DNA of 64,000 nt, taken from the NCBI GenBank assembly GCA_013433145.1, contig CM024173.1:7956322-8020321 (forward strand), given 5' to 3'. Both the position numbers and the translations under genes were made by a program. Below, piece by piece: positions 28,059 through 39,600 of this stretch. Position 1 is the stretch's first letter. Each line of letters opens with the position of its first letter. Source of the DNA: Ascaris suum (Eukaryota; Nematoda; Chromadorea; Rhabditida; Ascarididae). The notes beneath the pieces are model-generated. The model was not told the DNA's origin. It did not search any database and was given only the letters and a program-made list of their open reading frames with translations.

Positions 28059-28191
28059 ATGCTCAATAAGCAATTGAACGTAAACGGCAAAGGTACACTC
28101 GATACAGCCAATATCAGCAGTCGTTCGCGTGGCAGCTGTTGCAGTGCTACGTTCTCTATGCTTGATGTCCTTCAAAAGCATTACGACATAG
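28059..28191 (+). CDS. Probable first coding exon of the GRAMD4-like gene
   Basis: Starts MLNKQLNVNGKG, runs through a Ser/Arg-rich stretch to MLDVLQKHYDI and ends at GTAAAC in phase 1, giving 44 codons plus one base. It is assigned to the downstream gene because it is on the same strand, follows a probable spliced-leader acceptor, and MLDVLQKHYDI loosely recalls the start of the coiled-coil segment in vertebrate GRAMD4. The exon or exons joining it to 33607 are not settled. One phase-compatible possibility is 29031-29092 (residues DALRNEALMAFLLRLNE), whose GTTTGA donor is weak. Alternatively this exon belongs to a separate small gene. Confidence 0.4.
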
Positions 28192-31100
28192 GTAAACATC
28201 ATTCTTTATTTCGTTTTATTGTCTCCTCTCTTCAATAAAATCGGATCCACCTTTACGATTTACATTTGAGAAAAAATGTCTTAACTGGATGCATGCTTTA
28301 AAATATTTGGAATATTCATTGCAAAACTGCGAATGTTATTCACTTGAATTTTGCAACGGGCATTGCGAATTTGCGCATCGCGAGATCGCTTTTTTTTGTA
28401 CGTACAAATATGCCCATCTGCATATGCGGCGGTTTCAGTTCAACAACCAATGAAGTAGGAATTACGCAATTTTGTGCATAGAATGCAAAGAACGGAACAA
28501 TAGCTTTCATCCACCTTCAAATTCATAAAACAGTTTGCAAAGAATCATAGACACTTCGTTGTGGAAGAAGTTTTTCGCACACTTTGCAGCCGGTGCATTT
28601 CACTTCGACTGAATTTCAAAAAAAAAAAGTTGTTTAAACAAGTTTTTCTTTTGCGGAAGAATCTTGCGACCGTTTTTTTTTTTGAGAAACGAAAAAAGTG
28701 AATTCCATTACTCGATTTATCCAAGAACTTGATGGTAATTTATAAGAGTGATTAAACTGATCAACACCCTTCTCGTTGACCAGCGATACAAAAACAATTG
28801 CAAAAGCGCTTATTGCGCCATCATGCCCTTCGGCACCCGTTCACCGAATTTGTCCTTCTTGCAACTCAGAGAGTATAATCTTTGCTTCTTAATAAATATA
28901 TTAATAAGACTCACTTTTTATGGGTAATTTCGTGTCTATTCAGTGGCGAAGTACTGTTCTGCAAGTTGAGCTGCCTCTGATTGCATTAGTTTAGCAAGTG
29001 GATTTTCCCTAATCTGCCGTATTTATTGAGATGCGTTACGAAATGAAGCACTTATGGCGTTTCTTTTGCGACTCAATGAAACTGCACTCTTTGTTTGAAA
29101 ATCGAGTCCCCTCAATTCTGCAACGTTTCTTTTCATCGCGTGCTGAATTTTCAATCAAATACAGTCTCTTCGAGATTATCCATTCTCGTCAGTCAGCGAA
29201 AGCGCTGAAATATTGAATACATCGTTACAGTGCTTCGGTGGAATAAATCCCTCTTCCCACTTAACCACAAAAAGCACACCTATTTTTCGCATGTTTACGA
29301 GTACGAACGCAGAGGAAGTGTCAGATAGAGCAATATTGTGCTTTTTGGATATGCTTGCATGCAATTTGCTTGCGAATGCCTTTATGGGAATATATCTGCA
29401 AGGGTTTACACTATTCGCAGTTTTAATAAAAGCATAATTTAGGTTAGCTTCTACCTAAGGTTAGTGCTGTACGGTTTCAAGAAAATTAAGTTTGGTGTGA
29501 ATAATAAAAGGTCGTCTATAATCGTCACTTCAAAAATCATTGCATAATTCATTGAAATCGAAATACACTTGCACACCTGATGAGGTAAATCATGGAAATG
29601 AGCTGAATAATATTCCATCCGGCTTTATGTTGTGAAGTTGCATGGCATGCGATGCCTAACAATCATTAAGTAGCACTCATGCTGCCGCAGAACATTTAAT
29701 CGGCGGAAGTGGCATATGCTTAGAGCAGCTATCATTCAGTTGCGGTTACCGTATATTTCGCTTTATTCACCGAATCACAAAACAACTACTTTTGTAGTAA
29801 AGTTCGTGCTAAGGTAGAAATTTATATGCATAGACAGTTCAGTGAAATCTATAACGACTTCCAAAGACGATCGTGGTGCTCGATTAGCTAAATCAGTAAA
29901 CACAATGGAACACGTTTTGATGTTTGTGTTGAATAAACGACAATATTTTGCATCGCTGCCATTTTGCTTGTACATTCACGTCCTCCCTATCTCTCTCTAT
30001 ACGTCGTCAGTTCATTTGCAGTTATTTACGTGCTCTTTCATAGACTACCTGGAGAAAGCTTAACAAACGAAGATGAGCAGTTCCATTTCCTATCTCCATA
30101 AGCATCGTTATCACTTAACGAAAGGTATTCATTGTTAATCACATCGCCATATTCACGTTGCTGCTGTGTGCAACTGTGAGTTCGAAGGACACAAATATTT
30201 GTTGTGGTTGTACACTGAACGATATGTCAAGAATTTGAAAAAGTTGCCGAATGAACCCAAAATTTTGTTGTGATGGTTAGAGTGGTTCGTGTCTATGCGA
30301 CATACGAAAGGAAATTGCTTCAACATTGCTTATCCTACGAACGGGAGCTGCAGAACGTTTTATAGAATGATATTAAGTTGCAATGTAATATATTGTTATT
30401 TGCAATTACATATGGAAGTACACCCATAATCGATTACATCGTCATTTTTCGTTGCAGTTCAACGGTGCAAAATTGTTATTAACCGTCATTGAGGAACGCA
30501 TAGTGCAGCAGCAATTGAAGACAAAAAATTGGAAAGGTCTTCATAATTGCAATGCTCATGTTTACAAAATATTTTCGCCTAGAGAGAATAATGATATTTG
30601 CGATCGTGTGAAACTAACAACGAGTAGAATGCTCAGTTTCGACTTCCGATTCTCTGCCTCATTCGCCAACTCTCGTTGTCTGTCCAATTGATTATTCTGC
30701 AGGAAGAGGGTACTCCAAAGAATGACAACAAACTTCTAATAGCATTTTTCATGGAGGAAATCTAACGAAGGGGTCACTATAAGGTTCGTAATAAGTTGAA
30801 TTGCGATATAGATTACTTCGCTATCCACATTTTATGGTCACTCGCTGTGCCGCATGTGATTACTAACTGACGCATATTCTAAGCCTCAACACTAGCCATG
30901 TGGTCTTTTTGAAATACAAACGTTGCACTATGTGCTTGTTGCCACTCAAGTTCTTTTAGAGAATTATTTTCGTATGTTTGATCTGATCCTCAAAACGACC
31001 ATTATAGAATTAATTCTAGTAGTATTTGAACTGCGCTTTTCACTTAAACCTTTCATTTAATGTTCTCTTCCAAATAAGCCGATGATTTTAGAATAATTTC

Positions 31101-32457
31101 GATTTGCAACCTTAGCCGAACAGCGAAGAGATGGTTGCTTTCATACGTCATCGTTTGCCTAAGGTGTTTCACGAATATGGTTTAAAGTTTATGCAAACGA
31201 TGTTGACGAAGTGACCTCCGATGGTCTAGATAAACCATGGAATTTTCCAAAGTAAATTCATTTGCCTGTTGTAGAATCCATTTGAATCTACTATGTTCTA
31301 TTCATAGGCATTGATCATCACCGAAAGGATCATGAAGAAGGAGGAATAAAGATAAGCGCATTTAAGTATGTTTTCTTTTCGAGTACAAGACTGTGAAAAA
31401 CAATTTTCTAGAGAGGGCGTGCGGTGTGTAAGAGGAGACCCACCGCCTACACTCTTGAGTCCGCGATTAATCAACGCACAAGTCTCGTGTTTCGAAGTTT
31501 TCAAGGGCGCTAGTTAAGTTCTCTCATTCTGTGAAGTACTTTATTTGGTGAACCACATTGTTTGTCTGCCGGAGAATTACTGCTTATAAATTGCTCTTTC
31601 TTTTAAAGAAAAATTTCTCATTTATTCTCTAATTGATTTATAGTCGAGCAGTTAAGTGATGACCCTCAAACGTTTAAGTTTGTTGCCAAGTGCAAGTATT
31701 GGATCGCTCTCGATGTAACTTATGTTTTTGCACGACGACTCCGATGTTGAAATCAGAGTCCTTTTTTGTCGACATCTGCAACGTCGTCAATTCGTTCTAT
31801 AGAATTTATATTAATAGCGCAATGCGGTGAACAAATTCCAACGACTTCTTGACGCGCAGCCATATTTCTTGTTCACAGTCACCGAACGCAGATTGCAATC
31901 GCTAGGCAAGTGAGCAACGTGGCAGACGTGATGTCGACATTGCAATGTTGTTGTCGATAACTGAATGCACGCCCATTCTGTACAGCTGCCATTTTCGTTT
32001 CACCAAACCGGGCACATTTTCATCAAAAGTAGACAGAGCTATGCAACCACCGCCCCTCATGTATCATTGTCTTTGCGGGTTTCCTTTCCACTACAATTTC
32101 ACTGTCATTTGGAGGGCGTCCGCAGCGATGTTAATTAACTCATCAACTTTACCAAACTTTAGTCCCACGTCGCAATCAGGAGGTAATTCTAGCATCTATT
32201 CGTCCGTAGTGCGATCTACCGAATAAATTTTCGGAGGAAGTTTAATTTGCGGAGGTGAACCATTGTCTACACTATTTGCACTTCCGCTACTCTTGAAATA
32301 AGGACACCATTCATTTTTCGGTAGATAGAACTGTGAATATATGGAATAATTAATTTTTAATATCGCTAAGATTTGAATACTTAGAGATATATTTTTAGCC
32401 CGATATATGATATATTTATAGACGACAACGTCCCTCTATTAAAGAGAGCGGGCGAGT

Positions 32458-32480
32458 GGGGGGGGGGGGGGGGGGGGGGG
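32458..32480. repeat. Poly-G tract
   Basis: Twenty-three consecutive G on the + strand, the longest mono-G run in the window. It lies in the 5' intron region of the GRAMD4-like gene, about 160 bases before the foldback element. Confidence 0.95.
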
Positions 32481-32638
32481 TTATCCCATCCCTCTCTGGC
32501 CGATCCTTAGAAACTTCAATGATTTATTTTCCCTTCATTCTGTTTGAAAGAGACAAGTAACATTATGACGACGTCGATCAATTTTGAAATGGATGAAGGT
32601 GCACCATATAAAAGTTTGTTTTGGTCTTACTTGAATCG

Positions 32639-33033
32639 ACAAAGCATTCATTACGAATAAATGTCTCTTCATATCACTACCACTTCCGTCCAGCTGAAAT
32701 TGTGAGGTAGCGCGAAGGTGAGGGCTTAGGCTCGTCTCCTGCCCATCGGATACTGACGAGTCGATTCATCGTTGTTCCATGCGACTTGCTCCACCGCCCG
32801 CGTTCCGATGAGACCACTGTCGCAATGACTCGTTAGGACAAAGCCAAAGAGTTTGCTCAGAGCCCTGTTAAAACCGACCGCGCACTAAGCAAAACTAAAC
32901 GATGAATGATCGACGGTCAGTATCCGATGGGCAGGAAACGAGCCTAAGCCCTCACCTTCACGCTACCTCACAACTTCAGCTAAGCGGAAGTGGTAGTGAT
33001 ATGAAGAGACATATATTCGAATGAATGCTTTGT
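32639..33033. mobile_element. Foldback (MITE-like) element with arms of about 130 bp
   Basis: The left arm runs from ACAAAGCATTCATTACGAAT at 32639 to about 32770. Its near-perfect reverse complement occupies about 32905-33033. Shared words include GTGAGGTAGCG, GGTGAGGGCTTAGGCTCG and CCTGCCCATCGGATACTGAC. The central 130 bases are GC-richer and match part of the 13 kb copy. There is no ORF of note and no clear target-site duplication. The long arms and lack of coding content fit a non-autonomous foldback DNA transposon. It sits in the 5' intron region of the GRAMD4-like gene, upstream of the exon at 33607. Confidence 0.85.
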
Positions 33034-33606
33034 TTTGGTCAGCTCAACAAATTCTTCCAGAAGTCGATATTGGCTGACTTTTGAACGATCCCACATCTTC
33101 CCTCGAGTAAATAAACCTTATATATGAGCAGAAATCAGCTGTGTGTCTACCTTTCGAATGCTCAGTTTGCCATTTTGTCAGCGAGAGGTTTTGTTGCAAT
33201 ATTTTCGTAAATTTTTGCTTGATTTGAGCGCTATTTCACGCTTTTTTCAATGTTTGACTTCTCAAACCATTTAAAAATTATTACAATGCATGGCCATAGA
33301 GAAACAAACTCTCGAGATGTCTCCGGAAATTCCGCATGATTGTCGAATGGAAATAAGTTTTTTCGATCCAGCCTGATCTGAAATGCCTCACTTTCTCCCT
33401 GCAAGGCATCGCTTCTAAGTTATAATCATTTTGGAATCAGTCCTCCTCCTTTCTCTTGCCGGAAAATTGTGCGTGCGGTCCGGCGATATTAGCGATTTGC
33501 GTGATAGAGATATTTAAACTAAAATTAATGATCTACGAATATTGTCGAACAGATATCAAAACAAGAAGCTAAGAGTGTAATTATATTATGCGCCTTTGTG
33601 TTTCAG

Positions 33607-36600
33607 CCCAACAAATCAGTCAATAGGTCAGTTACCAGTGACACTGATAAGACTCCTGGTAATATATCCTCTTATGGAATTTAACGCTCACGCTTAACTT
33701 TAATTTAAAAAATCGTGTTTTTTGCATAATCGATTAAAATTTTGCGGTCCTCTTTGCATAACCCTAAAACGGTTGAAAGAAGAACCATTTATACAACAAT
33801 TTCATGAATGGTCTTTTCGTCTGAAATGTGATCGTAATGTTATGCGTGTTTTATTACTTGCTAGTAATTTATGACGCTAGTTGGTTTCTAGAGATTCATA
33901 GGACCAGACATATCCTACGCGCCACTTTGGCGCGTTTAACTAGTTTTCTCATACTGCCATAGCTGGCATTACTTCATTCTAAGCTCACACTTTGCAGTGA
34001 AAACGTTAGCTGAGCTCGACAGGTGCGACACATCGTCTGTTTGCAGTTCCGCGAGCACAGCGTTCGATGAAGGTGGCTCCGCCGACGTCAGCTTTAATGG
34101 GTAATCATTTCATCTCACTGAACCTATTGGAACTTTTTTTGTGTACCTCTCTCTCCATCTATCTTTGGTCCAAAAATTACTCGAACACCTGAACGCAAGT
34201 GGGCTGGTTTACTACAGTAGAAATAAAATACATGCAGCTTGTGAACTAATCATCACAAACTTTTCCAAACGGAAAACTTTGGCTTTTCTTCGAAATCTCT
34301 CTTTTGTTCATTTTAGTGTGTGCTATTTTTTGAGCGCATTTTGAGATATATAGGTGCGGTGCAACAGATTTTTTGGCACCTTACATCTACTCCTCATTCT
34401 TGATATTTTTGGAAGGAATGACCAGTGTTTGTTCTTTTGTTTTGGAAGGAATGACCAACGACAGATTTACATCAATTTTCATTTGTTTTGACTGCAAAAC
34501 GACATTAGTGCACCACAGAACCGCTTTTTGTTAGTCGTGTTCCTTACAGAAACATATTTTGCAGAGACGGAGTCATCCTTGAATCACCGTCATCCCCTCA
34601 GAGACGTAAGAGCGATCCTTCGATATGGCCTTCGGCAAGCAGAAATCAAAGTAAGTTTGCCGGTTGCATTGAGCGGAGGTGAACTGAAGTTGAATTTTTA
34701 GAGGTTTTCAACTTAGCTACAGTTCTCAACTTCACACTTCCGGGAATCTTATTATTGCCCACAACAGTACTTAAACATGAATTCGGGCACACGGTTAGTA
34801 TTTGGCATTAAATTTTCACTGATGCATTAAAAGTTATATTTGATGTGTTATTTGATATATGTGTACTAAAGCAATTTTGCTCCTCTAATTGCAGCTTATA
34901 GTTGGAAATTTGCGGAAATTTTTCTCGTTAATTTTGTCAATAGGCGTTGTAGGCAATTCGAAAGTCAACTGCTATAAATTCTTTTCAACAACCAATTCGA
35001 CTTCTCCTTATTGTGTCTATACACTGTCCTTTTTCCCTAGAGAGTTGTCCTCTATCGCTACAAATTGATCTCGCTTACATAGCCGCTTAGACAGGACCAT
35101 TAAATTGAGTTGTTAAATAAGGATGAATTTAATTAATGCTGAGGCTTCGTTCATATTTGGAGACGACAATCACTGACGGATAAGGCTGAATAAAAGTTGG
35201 AAGAACCATGACAGAATGACGGTCGGCCAACCTATGAACGTTGATGAAGTAATAATGCAAGGAAGTAGGTAGATCTACAGGCGATAACGTCAAATATTAT
35301 AAGCCTCATAGGTGATCATCAACGCAGAAAGTTCGATTTCCGTGGAGAATATTTTAGAGAAACAGTGAAGCGAAGCACTTTCCGAAGGCGTCTTCCTTCA
35401 GACTGAAAATAATACATACAAAACGAATAAAGACACTCAAATGTGTGCATCTATTAACTACAAAAATTGAGGGTTGTCTTGAAGATGGAATTCATATGAT
35501 TTTATTAGTTCATGTGCGCGAATAACGCTCTAGCTTAGCTGAAGTAAAAGATCTTTCCTTGATGTGAGCAGTCACTACAAAAGCTATTAAACTCTGACTG
35601 CATTCGGCCGTTAACTATATTCCTTGTCTTTTTATGGCTATTTGCGTCTTTTTCACAGTTACATAAATTATTTGATTTTCCCATATTGTGTAAAAAAATT
35701 GCAAAAATCAATTTCCTTTACTGGAGGTGAAAAATTTCCTAGCTCTTGATCGTATTTGTAGAGTCACTCGAAGGGAAAACGGATGTCTGGCATCGAATCG
35801 GCGATAATTTCAATAGTTGTTATAAAAATATCGTTGAAGCATTCGCCGAAACTAACGAAGACCTTCACTATCAGAATGTGGAACCACAAAAATTAAGTGC
35901 TCATGCATTGAGAAGGGATATTAGAAGATGTCGTAAGTTTCGTTAATTGCACTTGTGTTATGATTAGTGTTGCACAAGTTTGTACTAAATCTCACTAGCA
36001 TTATTAAGCTACTAAATATAGGGTCTTTTTAATAAATGCATAATACATTTATTTATCAATCCTCACCAGTGAGCCATTCCTAACGTCTCTCACAAATTTT
36101 TCGTTTCAACAAATAAAAGAAGAGAAGAACTGATCAGATCACAGAATAAGATAGATGAATGAGAAGAACATTAGTATTTAGTTATGAATGCAACTATTCG
36201 GATCATTAAAGAGCTGAACTGAAATTGAAATTTCTGAAGCGACAGTTCATTTTAGTCGAATGAGAAGAATAGGAGACTACAAAGCATATAAATAATTGCT
36301 TTGGTGATCATAAAGAGTTATTACATTACTAGTTAATGACGGTGATAGTGACATTGCAACAATAACGCAAAAAACACTAATAGAAATGAATGTTGCAGTA
36401 AGCAGTTCGAGGGCATATATCGCAGCATGTGCTGCGCTTCACGATTTGCTCATTTGGGAGTCTCCGCTCACTTCATTAATGGCCCTCTTTGTGGGTGATG
36501 CTTATCACTATTCTTCACTACTCGTTATTGACGTTTCTTCATTTGATTTATGAGAGTATTTTCGAAGATTTTCAATTTCCATCTTTTGCAACGATCTTTT

Positions 36601-39600
36601 CGTCGAAATTTGTTTTTTCAGTCTCCGAAAATTATGAAATTTTTATCTCTGTTACTCGCTTATATAGCACATTTCTATGTCGTCGCCCAAACAAAGCGCA
36701 CTACGCTTCAGTTGATATTGGTGTGAAGTGCTTCTAACCGAAAAAAGTTTCACCATAAAGTGCCTTGATATATATGCAGGTTGAGAGTTGGTCTTTTGTT
36801 CTACAGTATCGCTATTAAATCACAAGTCACTCAATAGAACTTAATGTAACGCTTCTGCGTCGCACTACTACAGTGATTTTATTGGTTTCGTTTTGAGATC
36901 TACGCTCACATGTTCTATCATGGTTATCTCTGGATGAGCTTCTTGGGCATTATTCTCCTACAATTATTTTTCAATTATTTATCGACTCAAAGGTGAGTTT
37001 TGCGTTTCTTTATTACTCGTTGATGGGAGGTGCAAGCAGAGATGAGCAGAAACCTCAAAAAAGGTTCTCAGCTACCTTATTTAGCTTTTGAAGCTCAAAT
37101 GTTTCAATAATACTAAAGTTTCAGCGAAATATGCCCACTAATCGAAAAGGAAAATGTTGTTGAGTAATCGCAATCCTAAACGCAGCTGATGTGAATCACA
37201 TTGAAGTGACTTTCTTTGAAACGTTCAACAACGATTTTCTTGGCTATGCGTCAGATATTTATGACTGGATCTCAAACATTACACCCTTGCAACAACTTTC
37301 GCCTTATGTTGTCCTGACAGTAATTTTATCATTCGATTAGATGCAAAGAATGCGAACTACAAGTTTGCAATATTTTATATCCACTGATCTAGGCTCTAAT
37401 AGTCTCACTTCGCAAACGCATATCGAATATTACGCTTATTGAGCCAAGTATTTTGCAGAGGAATAAATCTTGGTTTGTATTTTGCACCTCAACGTGAAGT
37501 AACGATGCCTCGTTTGGAACTGTCTGGAGTGAATCTCGTTTTCGATGTTGCTCGAAGAGCTCAACTTGTCCTCGAATTTTTTGCCGATCTTATGGAAAAA
37601 TTAAACAAGTAAGCATTCCTTGAGGGAAACTCTGCGAAAATTTTTCCTGCACTTTATTGTGCAGCATAATTTGAAGAACTGCGTTAATTACATATCCAAC
37701 TGAAAAATAAAGAAGCCTGCTAAGAAATAAAATGTAAGCGGTTATGCTTTGATAATTGATAAGAAGAATTCGTCTGCGCCGAAAATTCCCCTTAGAAGAT
37801 GTGCATCGGGGGCGGAAAATTCAGGTCCACTGGGACTGCGATGGGGCAAACTAAACGTTATAAGGCTACATAAATATTAAGCTAATAAAGTCAATATTTC
37901 TATGAGAAAGTAATGTTGCACTAATGATTTAAAGACGCGGTGATGCAATGGGAGGGGATTCCAGGAAACTGTGAATCGTTTAGAAGAGAACATACCCCCC
38001 CCCCCTTCAATTTGGTGAAATGTATCAGCGAGAGGTCTCTTTACTTTTCAGAAAGCAGAGCATTTTTCCTTGCTGCCATTAACCACGGTCATGTTAGTCA
38101 TTTCTAGTCGTTAATGTTCTATGCGAATCAAGTTTGCTGGTCATCGTTGCCGATGCATCATGGGTATACATCAAATCATTCGTAGCATTTAGGAAAAAGT
38201 TTGTTTATCGCGTTCCACGTAATAAGCTTTAACTTATTTAATACAAATATTTCAGTTTGTTTATGTGGAAACGTCCAGATACAACGAAGAAATTTTGCAT
38301 ATTCGTCGGTTTCTTTTTTACGATGTCCGTGTTTTGCTCCACAAGTACATGCTTCTTTATAATTGGTGAGTGCTATTTTGAGAATGAGAAAACTTTTAAA
38401 TAAGTTGAAAGGCAACACGATATCGCAGAAACTGTCGTATTGCAAAGCGTATTTTCATAACTTCACCGCGGCGTGGATTTTTTGGGGCCAAAAAGTTCTG
38501 AGAGAAACAGTTTTGTGCTTCAAATTTTGCCTCCTTTTGGCTTGTATCTATGAATGGGAAATTATTGTGCAAACTCTCTTTTCATGATGCGCTAAAATGC
38601 TCATTCCTTCAAACATTTCATTACGTTGCAGAAATATTCCAAAACGCTCGGCGCTGTCGAATCCCATTCACTCTGTTATAAACGTACTAACGTATAAGAT
38701 TGCCCATATTTGATTGAAATGATCTTAAAGGAGATGTAGGCTTGAAAGTTGTAATTACCACCCCTCGAACAATAGTTTAAACTGGCAATAAAAGTGCAGT
38801 TGCGACTGAGCATAAGTACAGCTGAAATTGATGTACACTTTGCATAGCCACATAGTTCCTTGTATTGAATATTTCTTTTTTCGGCATATTGGGGAAAGGA
38901 CTGCGAAGGGAAATGAATTCGGGGAATTACTAGAGTCTTAGTTCCTAACCGGCATCTAGAGCTTATTCCAGGCGTTACTTTCTGAATTTACTGCTAAGTT
39001 AAATTAATTTTGAATTTGGGATATCTAATAACGAAAATTACAAAGTTATTCCATGACCAAGAAAAGGGAAACTCGTTATGTATGAGAATGACAGTTATAA
39101 ACCGCAAATTTCCGATATATGCAAACAAGCGTATTAGCAGCTGCTCAGTCGATTTTTTCGACGAGCCAAATGAATATTTTCTGCGGCCGAAATGGAGCCA
39201 CTGTGCGATGCATAGGAAGCGTGCCGCAATGTTGAACTTGAAAAAATTTGTCAGTAAAGTATACATTGGCTCAGCTGTCATTTCAGTCTGCTGCATATAA
39301 GCATCTGCTGAGCGGGACATTAGCGCCACTTAGAAACTAAAGGAGGAAAGCTCCACTCATAACTTTTGAAAATGCACCCGTTAAGAATTATGTGAATTTC
39401 TTGTAAGAGAAGAGTGCACATTCAGTGATGGTTTTAAAGTTTCATCGAGAAAGCTCTCAAATTCAACAGTCGATTACTCCAGCAAAAATTCATCACCGAA
39501 TTCCCCAAACTTTGGCGATGAATTAATCTTACGGTACTACTAAAGGGTTAGAATTAGGGCAGCTCCTCCTGGCGCGTCTAGTCGTTCAGGTCTCCTTGAA

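Noticed and set aside
30458..30536. Possible coiled-coil exon (EERIVQQQLKTK) in the 5' part of the GRAMD4-like gene
   Set aside because: The phase does not fit between the start exon and exon 33607, and its GTCTTC donor is weak.
34624..34650. ATG reading MAFGKQKS just before a GTAAGT donor, looking like a first exon
   Set aside because: Another frame of the same segment continues the GRAMD4-like protein from 34100 and into 35764 with correct phases (HPLRDVRAILRYGLRQAEIK), so this ATG is out of frame.
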